Source: Bacteroidales bacterium
Lineage (GTDB): Bacteria; Bacteroidota; Bacteroidia; Bacteroidales; UBA932
DNA length: 40,941 nucleotides
Assembly (NCBI GenBank): GCA_017477465.1
Contig: JAFUVU010000035.1
Coordinates: 1 to 40,941 of the forward strand
Direction of reading: 5' to 3'
The notes under the pieces were generated by a model. It searched no databases. It saw only the letters and a list, made by a program, of their open reading frames with translations, and was not told where the DNA came from. The translations under genes and the position numbers were made by a program. Each line of letters begins with the position of its first letter. Position 1 is the stretch's first letter. Of the stretch, positions 23,690 through 33,100 are shown one piece after another.

Positions 23690-23697
23690 CAAATTTA
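23690..23697 (-). promoter_or_regulatory. -7 box of the glpABCT operon
   Basis: Minus-strand TAAATTTG (23697-23690) is an exact TAnnTTTG match 23 nt before the glpA start. It lies directly after the upstream PCMD gene, with no terminator between, so read-through from that gene is possible. Confidence 0.5.
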
Positions 23698-23717
23698 CAT
23701 AAACGAGCCAGAAATTC

Positions 23718-24467
23718 CTAATAATTGAACTGCAACTCGTCAAGGTATAGTACGCTTTTGCTGCTGCCTGTAAAAAACTCTCCCAGCCGGCTGGAAAGGG
23801 CCGACATGAAAAGATAGGTAGGAGTCTTGTCGCTGCTGTAGTTGAATTTAATCTCGAAGGGAATGTATCCTCCGGTGGGCTTGTCAAGGACCATGACGGC
23901 GTGGCCGATGAGGTCCGGATCTTCAGTTGCCGGGATGCTGGGGCCGGCTGTTGAATCGAAGCGATGGGGCCCTTTCCAGGAGAAGAGGGCGACTTCAATC
24001 TGGCCCTGGTCGCGTTTGCCTTTCATATCCTCGTAATTCCCTTTGGTATAATCGATTACCCCCGGAATGTAGTGAAGGTAGCCGGAGATGCTCTTGGGCC
24101 TGCTATGGAAAGGCACGCCTTGAATCATTTCGGCCCCGGAGAACTTGACCACGCGCACGAACTGCCCCGTGTACAGATTCCCGGCCAGGAAAGCCCAAAT
24201 AACCTTGCGGCTTGTTATCTTGGCGGCGGCTTTCCCTTCGCCGGCTACTGCCAGGTGCTTGTATTCCGGCTGGGTGGCATTCACGCCAATGATGCTGGTG
24301 CCGTGATTGGCGGTGTCCCAAATCTTGGGGCCGTCGGCGGCGTATGGATTCCAGGCGCCTTTGCTTTTGGACCACTCGTCAAAATTCATGTTGTAAAGCT
24401 GCTCCTGTGCCGCCAGGGTCAAAGGAAACAGCATTATGATAAGGGAGAGAATCTGTTTTTTCAGCAT
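23718..24467 (-). CDS. PCMD-domain secreted protein
   Basis: The 249-residue protein has a signal peptide (MLKKQILSLIIMLFPLTLAAQ) and then the pattern of the PCMD domain (putative carbohydrate metabolism domain, PF13201), common in Bacteroidales surface and periplasmic proteins. Recognisable segments are MNFDEWSK near the mature N-terminus, IWDTANHGTS, GYLHYIPG and the closing YLDELQFNY, a lectin-like jelly-roll ending. Function is not established; glycan binding is usually suggested. The start overlaps the stop of the hydrolase gene upstream, so it ends a tightly packed gene string. Confidence 0.75.
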   Translation of the reverse strand: MLKKQILSLIIMLFPLTLAAQEQLYNMNFDEWSKSKGAWNPYAADGPKIWDTANHGTSIIGVNATQPEYKHLAVAGEGKAAAKITSRKVIWAFLAGNLYTGQFVRVVKFSGAEMIQGVPFHSRPKSISGYLHYIPGVIDYTKGNYEDMKGKRDQGQIEVALFSWKGPHRFDSTAGPSIPATEDPDLIGHAVMVLDKPTGGYIPFEIKFNYSSDKTPTYLFMSALSSRLGEFFTGSSKSVLYLDELQFNY

Positions 24468-25372
24468 TTGTCAGAGATAGTGAGGCCGTCGTAGGCCGGT
24501 TGTACAATGGAGTTTATGCCTTTTTCCGCGCACAGGGCCCGGAGCTCTTCGCAGAAGGCTTCGTGCGAAGGAAAGGCGTGCGAAAGGTGGGTGAGCCAAG
24601 TATGTCTTGCGCCGATTTTCCCGGCCAGCTGCAGGGCTTCGTCCAGCGAGAAATGGGAGTGGTGCGGATGATAACTTACAGTGTTAAGCGTCACATGCTC
24701 AAGACCTTTCAGCTTGGACAGCTCTTCTTCCGGCAGCGTGCTCATGTCGGTGATATAGGCGATGTTGCCGAAGCGGAAGCCCAGCACAGGCATCGGCCCG
24801 TGAAGTCCGCGGATTGGAATTACGTTCGGATTGAGGTGGGACGCCTCATTTACAGCATTGTCCGATGGTTTGAGCGAGCCGTCGGCCTGTCTGTAAAAAT
24901 AGCCCACGTCGTGTACCCATTCCAATTCTCCGCTGTTCTCTAGGGATTCTACGCGGAAAGGACGCTCGTCTATCAGATGGATGTGCCACTCGGGCGCGCC
25001 CGGGTATTTGTGCTCTGCAAAAGCGTAGGCGTAGTCGTTTCTGAGGGTTTTAAGAACGCGCTCTTCGCAGTAGATTTCCACCGCTTTCTTGTCTATGTAG
25101 TTGAACGAGCGCACGTCGTCCAAGCCTCCAGTATGGTCTTTGTGATTGTGCGTGAGGAGGATGGCGTCCAGATGACGCACGTCGCCCGCAAGCATCTGGG
25201 AGCGGAAATCGGGCCCTGCATCCACTACTATCGTGAGCCCGTCCATTTGCACGAGGGCCGATGAGCGGAAGCGCTTGTCCCTGGAATCGGCCGATTTGCA
25301 CACCGGGCACTGGCAGCCGATTATGGGTACTCCTTGCGATGTCCCTGTTCCCAGAAAGGTAAGTTTTGTCAT
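24461..25372 (-). CDS. Metallo-beta-lactamase-fold hydrolase (PhnP-like)
   Basis: The 303-residue protein begins MTKLTFLGTGTSQGVPIIGC and has a CxCxxC cysteine triplet (C20, C22, C25), the extra zinc-site pattern of PhnP-type enzymes. The canonical metal motif is HNHKDH (H75, H77, D79, H80). PhnP is a cyclic phosphodiesterase, so this is probably a phosphodiesterase of the same subfamily, substrate unknown. I chose ATG 25372, which overlaps the mtaB stop as ATGA; the longer in-frame extension to 25483 only shadows mtaB. Its 3' end overlaps the PCMD gene by 7 nt. Confidence 0.82.
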   Translation of the reverse strand: MTKLTFLGTGTSQGVPIIGCQCPVCKSADSRDKRFRSSALVQMDGLTIVVDAGPDFRSQMLAGDVRHLDAILLTHNHKDHTGGLDDVRSFNYIDKKAVEIYCEERVLKTLRNDYAYAFAEHKYPGAPEWHIHLIDERPFRVESLENSGELEWVHDVGYFYRQADGSLKPSDNAVNEASHLNPNVIPIRGLHGPMPVLGFRFGNIAYITDMSTLPEEELSKLKGLEHVTLNTVSYHPHHSHFSLDEALQLAGKIGARHTWLTHLSHAFPSHEAFCEELRALCAEKGINSIVQPAYDGLTISDKC

Positions 25373-26646
25373 AGTACTATGGTTTCCAATTGGTTGACGC
25401 TGGCTGCATCGTAGGGCTTCTCTACCCTGATGTAGTTGCCTGTGTAGCCGCTCATGATGCCGTCCTTGACTGACGATTCCCATAGGACAGTCTCGCTGAT
25501 GCCTTTGTTGGCGGCTTCAAAAGCCGAATGCAACTCGCTGCAGAGGGCTTCAAGACGCGCAACACGCTCTGTTTTGACGCTGTCCTGCACCTGGTCCTTC
25601 CAAGTGGCGGCCCTTGTCCCGGGCCGACGCGAATAAGGGAAAACGTGTATGAATGCGGGCCGGATGCGTTCTTTCAGGAAATTGTAGGTTTCCATGAACA
25701 GCTCTTCGGTTTCTCCCGGCAGGCCGACGATAACGTCTATCCCGAAGAAAACCAGAGGCTCCCCTGGACGCTCCAGGGCTTTACGTATGTAGTCGATGCG
25801 GGAGGCGAAGAGGGCGGTGTCGTACCTTCGGCCCACTCGCTTCAGAATTGTGTCGCTGCCGCTTTGGAGCGGAATGTGGAAGTGGCGCTGGAATTTGGTG
25901 CCGGAGGCGATCCAGTCCACGATTTCCGGAGTTATGAGGTTCGGCTCGATGGAAGATATCCTGTAGCGCTCGATTCCTTCAACTTCGTTGAGGGCTTTCA
26001 GAAGGTCCAGGAAACTTTCCCCGGTGGTGCGGCCGAAATCTCCGGTATTCACTCCTGTCAAAACTACTTCCTTGACACCTTCAGCGGCAATGTTGCGGGC
26101 CATTTTCACCACTTCGCATATAGCGATGTTCCTGCTGCGGCCCCTTGCGAAAGGAACGGTGCAGTAAGCGCAGAAATTGTCGCACCCGTCCTGCACTTTC
26201 AAAAATGCCCTGGTACGTTCCTCTCCGCTGCTATAAGCTCCGAATACCGACGTGGAGGAGGCTGCTGGCTGTGGGAGGGGCCGGAGCGAAGCGGAGGCGA
26301 TTTCAGAGGCAGCAGCCTCCGCAATGAAGGGCACTATCTGCGACTTTTCATTTGCGCCGAAGACTTTCCACACGCCCGGCAGTTCAAGCAGCTGCTCCTT
26401 GCGAAGCTCTGCATAGCAGCCTGTTACTACTATTGCAGCCTGAGGGGCTGTACGATGCGCCCTGCGGATAAGGTTTCTGGACTTCTTTTCCGCCGTTTCC
26501 GTTACTGCGCAGGTGTTTATCAGATAAACGTCGGCCTGCTGGGTCCAGGGCACTATTTCCCAGCCGGCGGCCATCATGCCACGCTCATAAGTGGCTGTTT
26601 CTGCATAATTTAACTTGCAGCCCAGTGTAGTGAAAGCTATCTTCAT
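25369..26646 (-). CDS. mtaB: tRNA t6A37 methylthiotransferase
   Basis: MtaB converts N6-threonylcarbamoyladenosine at position 37 of ANN-decoding tRNAs to the 2-methylthio form. The 425-residue protein has the UPF0004 domain with three cysteines for the auxiliary cluster (C10, C46, C77), the radical-SAM motif CDNFCAYC (C155, C159, C162) and a C-terminal TRAM-like tail. The GCKLNYAET opening distinguishes MtaB from MiaB and RimO. I use ATG 26646, which overlaps the stop of the upstream methylase gene. TsaD, encoded at 32050-33072, makes the t6A substrate. Confidence 0.92.
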   Translation of the reverse strand: MKIAFTTLGCKLNYAETATYERGMMAAGWEIVPWTQQADVYLINTCAVTETAEKKSRNLIRRAHRTAPQAAIVVTGCYAELRKEQLLELPGVWKVFGANEKSQIVPFIAEAAASEIASASLRPLPQPAASSTSVFGAYSSGEERTRAFLKVQDGCDNFCAYCTVPFARGRSRNIAICEVVKMARNIAAEGVKEVVLTGVNTGDFGRTTGESFLDLLKALNEVEGIERYRISSIEPNLITPEIVDWIASGTKFQRHFHIPLQSGSDTILKRVGRRYDTALFASRIDYIRKALERPGEPLVFFGIDVIVGLPGETEELFMETYNFLKERIRPAFIHVFPYSRRPGTRAATWKDQVQDSVKTERVARLEALCSELHSAFEAANKGISETVLWESSVKDGIMSGYTGNYIRVEKPYDAASVNQLETIVL

Positions 26647-27350
26647 GCCAGTATCAGGAATACGCAGGGACGTTTGCCGATAGTGACGGGATGCTTCTTC
26701 CACTGAGCGATGCTCCTGGTGCGGATGAAGGCGTCAGGGCAAGTGAGATTGGCGGCTATGCAAAGGCGTACCCGGTCGCTCAGGCATTGCAGCATGTCGG
26801 CAAAAAGAGAGTCGTTGCGATAAGGGGTTTCTATCATGATTTGCGTCTCCCTGGCGGCAGCGGAGCGCTTTTCAAGGGCTTTGAGGGCGCTGCGGCGCTC
26901 GTCGGTCTTGGCAGGGATATAGCCTGCAAATGCGAAAGACTGTCCGTTGAGCCCGGAGGCCATCAAGGCAAGCATGAGTGACGAGGGGCCGACAAGAGGG
27001 ATAACCTCTATGCCTTCTCTGTGGCACAGAGCAACCAATTGGGCGCCAGGATCGGCAACTGCAGGGAGGCCGGCTTCGGAGAGGAGACCTACGTCCGTCC
27101 CGTCCTGAAAGAGGCTAAGGAGTGCTTCTATATCGGCAGGGGAGGTGTGCTCGTTAAGCTCATGGAATTCCAGCTGGCCGATATGCCCTTTGAGCCCTGC
27201 GGCGGACAGGAAGCGGCGTGCAGTGCGCACTTCCTCCACCACGAAGCGGCTGAGTCCGGGCAGAAGGCCAATGACCGAAGCGGGGAGTACATCGGCCGGA
27301 TTGCCTTCCCCAAGCGGAGTTGGTATGAGATAGAGTTTACCGTAAGTCAT
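26643..27350 (-). CDS. RsmI-like SAM-dependent methyltransferase
   Basis: The 235-residue protein is of the tetrapyrrole-methylase fold. It begins LYLIPTPLGEGNPADVLP and has GLLSEAGLPAVADPGAQLV and PLVGPSSLMLALMASG, all close to RsmI (16S rRNA C1402 2'-O-methyltransferase). The RsmI segment that usually reads EDTR is EEVRTARRF here, and the protein is shorter than RsmI. It therefore looks like the paralogue found in many Bacteroidota, whose target is not known to me. It overlaps tamB upstream by 14 nt and mtaB downstream by 4 nt. Confidence 0.78.
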   Translation of the reverse strand: MTYGKLYLIPTPLGEGNPADVLPASVIGLLPGLSRFVVEEVRTARRFLSAAGLKGHIGQLEFHELNEHTSPADIEALLSLFQDGTDVGLLSEAGLPAVADPGAQLVALCHREGIEVIPLVGPSSLMLALMASGLNGQSFAFAGYIPAKTDERRSALKALEKRSAAARETQIMIETPYRNDSLFADMLQCLSDRVRLCIAANLTCPDAFIRTRSIAQWKKHPVTIGKRPCVFLILA

Positions 27351-30300
27351 AGTTGGAAGCTTTTCCTGTAGAGTCGATTTGCAGCACTACGCTGCGTCCT
27401 TGCCTGAGAAGGCTGTTCCTGGCCCTTTCTTCCCTGGTCCGGCGGGAGGTAAACAGGTCTCTGAAGAAGTCCGAGATTGAGTTGAATTCCCTCTGGTATG
27501 CGATACCGGCGCCGTTTCGCTGGCTGTTGTCCAGGTAGTAGGTGAACTGGTCGGCCGAATGGGAGAAGAGGTTAAGACGCATGCTGCCGCTGCGGTTCAG
27601 TTTGATTTCTATGTCAATGTCGCCGGCTATTTCGTTGGTGGTGGTTCCGCCGATGAGCTGTCTGTTGCCGACGGTGCCGTTCACCAGCACCCTGTTGTTG
27701 AACAGCTGGGTGCTAAGAGCGACGTCGAAGAGATTGCTGCCGGTCTGCGTCGCCTGATAGTTGAGGCCAAGGTCCAGAGGAATGTTGAGCTTTTGGAAGA
27801 TGTTGTTCAGCTGGCCCGACATGATACTGGAAACGTTGGAGAAGAGCACTTCGGAGCCGTTTGTGGTGATTCCGGACTCTTCCGTGGGAAGGAAGTTGCC
27901 GGCCACCAGCAGGTACACGAACTGTTTCTGGACTTTGTCCTCCGAGTTGAGGGCGCTTTCCACCTGCGCCTGTGCTATGGGATTCAGGTCCGGAACTTCA
28001 ATGTCGAACTTGACTTCCGGATTCCGCATCTTGCCGGTGATGTTGATTCCGCAGTTTACTGTGCGGCGGCTTACGGACGCTTCTTCCGAAATCAGGTTGG
28101 CGAGGCTGGCCTTGGTGACATACAGGCCTTTGACGTCCAGGTCGGTGTCCATTACGTCGCCGTTGAAACGGACGGTGCTGCCATCCTGGATGGTGAAGTT
28201 GCGGTTCACCAGATTCATTGCCGAAAAATGGAAGCTGCCGTCGGAAATGTCGTAGTTGCCGTTCATGGTGAAAGAACCTGTGGCGGTGCTTGTCTCCATT
28301 TCTATCGTACCCGTGCCCACGGCGTTCAGGGAGTTGTCTTCGTCGATGTCCAGATATACGCGCGAATCGGCAGTTGGCTGCACCCTGAGCTTCATTTGCA
28401 GGTCGCTGGATCTTTTCATGCTCTGCCTGTTCGATGCCATCATCAGCTCGTAGGGGTCCGTCTCCTCAAGAGATTCTTCTTCCTTGAAGCTCAGCAGCTC
28501 GCGCCTGCTTCTGCCGGAAGGGGAGTCGAGCGGGATGTGCAGGTTGCCTTGCTTGGCTGTAATTGCGTCAATGCCAAGATATATCTTGTCCAGCGGGCCT
28601 GTGATATCCACGCGGCCGGTGGCGTACAAGTCTCCGTAGAGAATGGGATTGACACCGCTTGGAAGGGCGAGGGCTCTCATTTCACGCATAAATACGTGCG
28701 TATCCATCTTGATGTTGCTGAAGTCGCCTAGAAGGATGGAACCGCGGATACGGCCGGTGCCGCCTTCGCCGTCGGCAAGGGAGATGTCTGTGAACTTGAG
28801 GCCTTCGTTGTCGAGAGCGAGGCTGCCTTCCACTTTGTAGGGGACCCTTGTGTAATCCAGGGTCATGCGACCGTCCTTGAGGCGGAGATCCTTACTGCCG
28901 AGGTGAATCTGCCCCAGCGTGCCGTCGGCAGTGATTTCGCCGGACAGTTTGCCGCCGAATTCGCTGAACAGGACGCTGGCGAGGGATTCGGCATATCCCA
29001 TTTCAAAGCCGTCGAGCCTTAGGGCGGCGTGAAGCTTTTGGCCTGCAGGGACCAGGTATGCGTCGGCATCCAGCGTGCTGCGACCGTCGAGGGAATTTCT
29101 CAGGCTTGCGTTGAAGCGCTGGGCCTGCTCGTCCCAAACGCTGGAGATGTTCACCTGGCCCATCCGTTTGCCGGATACCCGCGTCGAGTCGCATACGATG
29201 TTGGCCAGCAGACCCGGAGTGGGTTTGGAAGGCGACAGCACCAGCGCCTTTCCGGTGGCACGGCCTTCCAGGGAAGGTGAACCGCCGGTGATGGAGTTAA
29301 GAAGGGCGAGGTTGAATTTTTCCAGAGTCACCGACAGCGTGTCCGTCTTGGTCGGGGAGAAGCCTCCGTTTACTGCAAGGCGTTCGCCTTCGTGACGGGC
29401 CAGCAGCTGTGATACGCTTATGTCACCGCCTTTATAGCCGATATCGCCGGATGTGATGGCCCAGCCATCGCCGTTGTAATAGACGTTTGAAGGGAGCGCA
29501 CGGGCCATGAATCCGAGTCCGTCTTCGTCGCGGGAAAGGTCGCCGGAGAGGTAGATTTCGGCCTTTGTGGTAGGGTCGGATTCGTTGTCGAAAATATAGC
29601 CAAGGCCGATGTGGTTGTCATCGGCAAAGAGGCTGAGCCTGTTGTTCTTGAGCAAGGCTCCAGCTACGGCTATCGTCTCCGAGGAAAGCTCCCCGGAAAG
29701 GACGTCGTGGAGGTTGTCGAACCTTAGTTTCAGGCCTTTGGCGTATTTGTCTTTGAGGGCGATGCGTCCGGAATTGACGTCCAGGCTCACCGAGCCGTCT
29801 TTTTTGACCTGCAGTGAAAGCTTGGTCTTGTTTTCGACATAAAGGCCGGGGGAAAGGAAATCCAGCAGTTGCGTAGCGTCGAAAATCTTTGCCGATACCG
29901 TATATGACGCACCGCTGAAGGGCGTAGCTTCCTCTTCCGTAAGGGCGGGGAGGTCCCGCTGGATGATGAGACGCTGCAGATCTTTGACAAATTCCGCGAC
30001 AGGATGGTCGCCTACAAAGCTGGCTTCCATGAAGCCTGAATCCAGGCGCAGGCGGTGCAGGTTATCGTTGGTGTTCGCCAGAAGGCTTACATTCCCAAGG
30101 TTATGGACGCCGGAAGCGCTCTCCAGGACAAGATTGGACATGTTGACCGAGCCTATCAGCTCCCTCTCTTCCGTTCTGAGGAAGTTGGCGTTGGTGACGA
30201 AACTGATCTTGGACTGTTCGCGTTTGTCGATATGCAGAGCGTGCAAATCGGCATAACCTAGGGAGAGGAAGAAATTGTAGGCGGCGTTTTTGGTGTTCTT

Positions 30301-31905
30301 AGATAGATTGAAAACGCCCTGGAAGAGGAAATTCAGGTTCGGGTCGGCCGATGTTATGCGTCCGTCGAAGGCGTCTTCCCTGTAAGAGCCTACTGCGGAT
30401 ATGCCGCTATAATTGTACCCAAGGGCGCTTAAGCGGCTGATTTTAAGGGAGTCAAGCCTCACCTGCGGGCCGTTTTCCTGAAAACTGGCCTCCAAGCCTG
30501 TCTGAAGCGTCACCGGCCCGAGTGCCTGCACGCCGGCAATGCGGCCTATGTTCAGATTGTCGGTGGATATTTTACCGCCGATGCTGAGAGGATGCGATTC
30601 TATTACGTTGCCGAGCTTGAGGTCGGCCCTTAGGGAGCCTGAGTCGGATTCTATATTGCCGTTGACTGCAAGCTCGTTCAGAGGGCCTTGGACTTGCCCC
30701 GTGAAGGTAAACAGCTGACCGGGAGCGAGTTTCTTCATGCCGCTGACATCAGTAAGCGGTGACCATCCTTTCACAAATCCGGCGAGACCGCGGAAGTTGA
30801 AAATGAGGTCTTTAACGTCGAGCTTCATCTCGGTGTCACTTATCTCCGGCAGGCCGGTGAACCGTCCGTTTACCCTGAGTGAAACCGTGTTGTCCTGATC
30901 TATGATTTGCACTTTGCTCAGTGCTAGGTTTTTCACGCAGCCTTCCACTCCGCCGCTCAGTTTTCCGCGGAAGAAATAATCCGACAGGCCCGGGCCGAAG
31001 TGAGTGAGCGTGCGTATGTCCAGCAGTGAACGGCCGTCGATGGACGCGCCGATTTTTATCTTTTCTGTGAAATAACCATAGTTTTCAAGTGGGCCGTCAA
31101 AGCTGAGCCGGTTGAGGTAAAGGTCAGATAAAGAGTCGCTTAGATGCAGGTCCTTTATCGTGACGTTTTGATTGCCTACCATTACGCTCTCGGCCTGGGC
31201 CTCTTTGACGTTGAAGCCTGTGGAATGCTCTCTCAGGCGGAGTTCATCCACCTTTCCCAGGATCAGGTTATCGGCAATTTTGAGTTTGCTGACGTGCAGT
31301 TCGTCAAGGGTTAGGTTGAGGTGGTTCCAGTCTATTACGCCTTCGCCATAGGATTGGCCTTCTTTTGCCATCCTTTCTGCCAGGATTTTGTTCTCCATGC
31401 GGAAGCGGACGTTTTTCACATCTACGCGGCGGGCCTGAAGGAGATTGCCCCAGTGCATGGGCTCGCCATTGTCGTCCGGGTACATCCGCAGAACGCGCTG
31501 CAGGTTGGTTATCAGGCCGCCCTCCCTGCGGGGATCCTTTTCCAGGGCCAGGTTGAACAGGCCGCCGTCCAGTTTGGCGTAATTGATTTTCAGGTTGTCG
31601 CCCTGCAACAGTCCCCAGACCGAGAATTTTGCGGAGAGCTTCTTGACTTGCAGCAGCGTGTCCATGCCTTCTACGGCCGGTGCGCGGTCCAGAATCAGGA
31701 CGTCTTCCAGCAGCACTGCGTCGAAGGGACGGATGGTGAGGTTGGAGAAGCTGACATCGGCATCCAATTGTTCCTGAAGACGTTCCAGCACTTTCTGCCC
31801 CGCCAGCGTTTGCACCCTTGGTGACTGAATAGCAACAACGCCGGCCGCAAGCACCAGAATGAGCAGCGCCAGAATCCAAAAAACAATATGAAGCCCCTTC
31901 TTCAT
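27337..31905 (-). CDS. tamB: TamB-family translocation and assembly protein
   Basis: The 1522-residue protein has one N-terminal membrane helix (about residues 6-26, IVFWILALLILVLAAGVVA) followed by a very long beta-rich periplasmic region with AsmA-like start (VLERLQEQLDADVSFSNL) and the C-terminal TamB/DUF490 domain. Near the end are DFDIEVPDLNPIAQAQVESA-type and YQREFNSISDF segments. TamB-like proteins bridge inner and outer membranes and are implicated in phospholipid transport or barrel assembly. I chose MKKGLHIVFW at 31905; the longer frame to 32007 adds a non-signal N-terminus. A TATTTTTG box (31920-31913) is only 7 nt upstream, so the exact start of transcription is unclear. Confidence 0.88.
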   Translation of the reverse strand: MKKGLHIVFWILALLILVLAAGVVAIQSPRVQTLAGQKVLERLQEQLDADVSFSNLTIRPFDAVLLEDVLILDRAPAVEGMDTLLQVKKLSAKFSVWGLLQGDNLKINYAKLDGGLFNLALEKDPRREGGLITNLQRVLRMYPDDNGEPMHWGNLLQARRVDVKNVRFRMENKILAERMAKEGQSYGEGVIDWNHLNLTLDELHVSKLKIADNLILGKVDELRLREHSTGFNVKEAQAESVMVGNQNVTIKDLHLSDSLSDLYLNRLSFDGPLENYGYFTEKIKIGASIDGRSLLDIRTLTHFGPGLSDYFFRGKLSGGVEGCVKNLALSKVQIIDQDNTVSLRVNGRFTGLPEISDTEMKLDVKDLIFNFRGLAGFVKGWSPLTDVSGMKKLAPGQLFTFTGQVQGPLNELAVNGNIESDSGSLRADLKLGNVIESHPLSIGGKISTDNLNIGRIAGVQALGPVTLQTGLEASFQENGPQVRLDSLKISRLSALGYNYSGISAVGSYREDAFDGRITSADPNLNFLFQGVFNLSKNTKNAAYNFFLSLGYADLHALHIDKREQSKISFVTNANFLRTEERELIGSVNMSNLVLESASGVHNLGNVSLLANTNDNLHRLRLDSGFMEASFVGDHPVAEFVKDLQRLIIQRDLPALTEEEATPFSGASYTVSAKIFDATQLLDFLSPGLYVENKTKLSLQVKKDGSVSLDVNSGRIALKDKYAKGLKLRFDNLHDVLSGELSSETIAVAGALLKNNRLSLFADDNHIGLGYIFDNESDPTTKAEIYLSGDLSRDEDGLGFMARALPSNVYYNGDGWAITSGDIGYKGGDISVSQLLARHEGERLAVNGGFSPTKTDTLSVTLEKFNLALLNSITGGSPSLEGRATGKALVLSPSKPTPGLLANIVCDSTRVSGKRMGQVNISSVWDEQAQRFNASLRNSLDGRSTLDADAYLVPAGQKLHAALRLDGFEMGYAESLASVLFSEFGGKLSGEITADGTLGQIHLGSKDLRLKDGRMTLDYTRVPYKVEGSLALDNEGLKFTDISLADGEGGTGRIRGSILLGDFSNIKMDTHVFMREMRALALPSGVNPILYGDLYATGRVDITGPLDKIYLGIDAITAKQGNLHIPLDSPSGRSRRELLSFKEEESLEETDPYELMMASNRQSMKRSSDLQMKLRVQPTADSRVYLDIDEDNSLNAVGTGTIEMETSTATGSFTMNGNYDISDGSFHFSAMNLVNRNFTIQDGSTVRFNGDVMDTDLDVKGLYVTKASLANLISEEASVSRRTVNCGINITGKMRNPEVKFDIEVPDLNPIAQAQVESALNSEDKVQKQFVYLLVAGNFLPTEESGITTNGSEVLFSNVSSIMSGQLNNIFQKLNIPLDLGLNYQATQTGSNLFDVALSTQLFNNRVLVNGTVGNRQLIGGTTTNEIAGDIDIEIKLNRSGSMRLNLFSHSADQFTYYLDNSQRNGAGIAYQREFNSISDFFRDLFTSRRTREERARNSLLRQGRSVVLQIDSTGKASNYDLR

Positions 31906-31978
31906 CAATCTACAAAAATAAGAATTATTTTTGACATATCCTCCCTGGTCACGCAACACCCTGATACACAACAAGATG

Positions 31979-32017
31979 CTGAAATCAAGTGTGGCAAAAA
32001 GACACACTTGATTTCAG
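31979..32017. repeat. Long perfect inverted repeat between tsaD and tamB
   Basis: ctgaaatcaagtgtg (31979-31993) and cacacttgatttcag (32003-32017) form a perfect 15-bp stem with a 9-nt loop. There is no T-run after it on either strand; on the minus strand the T-run (ctttttg) is in the loop. It follows tsaD, so it may act as a processing or attenuating hairpin, or be a binding site, rather than a standard terminator. Confidence 0.6.
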
Positions 32018-32049
32018 GAAGTGATTGAGGGTCAGTGGGTTGGGTGCCA

Positions 32050-33072
32050 CTAGAAATCGGCCATTCTGGAGACTGGGGCTATGTCCAGGGGAGTGCGGAT
32101 GCCGGCACGGTATTGGAACCAGCCCGCCACGGCAATCATCGCGGCATTGTCGGTGGTAAATTTGCGCTCCGGAAGGTAGGTGTTCCAATGGCGCTTAACT
32201 CCCTCTGCGACAATTCTTTCCCTTAGTCCGCTATTGGCCGATACACCACCGCCGATGGTGATTTCCCGGATGCGGGTTTCCTTGGCGGCGCGGATGAGTT
32301 TTGTAAGGAGTATGTCGATGAGAGTTTTCTGGAAACTTGCGCAAAGGTCTTCCTTGTTGTTGTCAAGGAAGGTGGGGTCCAAAGCCATTTGATCCCTCAC
32401 AAAGTACAGGAGGGAGGTTTTGACGCCGCTGAAGCTGTAGTCGAGGCCAGGGATATTAGGCTTGGCGAATTGGAAGCGGTTGGGGTCGCCCTGCCGGGCA
32501 AGGCGGTCGATTATAGGGCCTCCGGGGTAGCCGAGCCCGAGCATTTTGGAGCATTTGTCGAAGGCTTCGCCCACTGCATCGTCGATCGTCTGTCCCAGAA
32601 TCTCGTACTCCAGAGGGCTGTTTACCTTGACAATCTGCGAGTTGCCGCCCGAAACCAGAAGGCAAAGATAGGGGAACGAGGGCTCTCTTACCGGAACGTC
32701 CGGCTGGCGTATGAAATTGGCCAGTATATGCCCCTGCAAGTGATTGACCATCACCATGGGAATATCCAGCGAGAGCGACAGCGCCTTGGCAAAGGAAGTG
32801 CCCACCAGCAGCGAACCAAGCAGCCCGGGACCGCGGGTAAAAGCGATGGCCGATAAATCCCCGGCCTGCACTCCGGCTTTACGCAGAGCCTCCGAAACTA
32901 CGGGGACGATATTCTGCTCATGGGCGCGTGAGGCCAGTTCGGGCACTACGCCGCCAAAGTCCTTATGTACTTGCTGTGAGGCGATTACGTTGGATAGCAG
33001 CACGCCGTCCCTGATGACGGCTGCCGATGTATCGTCGCAGGAAGATTCGATTCCCAGGATAAGATCTGCCAT
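32050..33072 (-). CDS. tsaD: tRNA t6A synthesis protein TsaD
   Basis: TsaD, with TsaB and TsaE, transfers the threonylcarbamoyl group to A37 of ANN-decoding tRNAs. The 340-residue protein has the ASKHA-fold opening ILGIESSCDDTSAAVI, the metal-binding HLQGH (H111, H115), LLVSGGNSQIV and a closing TDNAAMIAVAG. Length matches the family. I chose ATG 33072 over an upstream Met at 33126 because MADLILGIESS is the usual N-terminus. It lies 28 nt after the FAD oxidoreductase gene. TsaB and TsaE are not in the window. Confidence 0.95.
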   Translation of the reverse strand: MADLILGIESSCDDTSAAVIRDGVLLSNVIASQQVHKDFGGVVPELASRAHEQNIVPVVSEALRKAGVQAGDLSAIAFTRGPGLLGSLLVGTSFAKALSLSLDIPMVMVNHLQGHILANFIRQPDVPVREPSFPYLCLLVSGGNSQIVKVNSPLEYEILGQTIDDAVGEAFDKCSKMLGLGYPGGPIIDRLARQGDPNRFQFAKPNIPGLDYSFSGVKTSLLYFVRDQMALDPTFLDNNKEDLCASFQKTLIDILLTKLIRAAKETRIREITIGGGVSANSGLRERIVAEGVKRHWNTYLPERKFTTDNAAMIAVAGWFQYRAGIRTPLDIAPVSRMADF

Positions 33073-33100
33073 AGCTATTGAAAAAATGCCTGCAAAGATA

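Noticed and set aside
25373-25483. N-terminal extension of the metallo-hydrolase frame
   Set aside because: The extension is a frame-shifted reading of mtaB; the ATG at 25372 gives the conserved N-terminus and an ATGA overlap.
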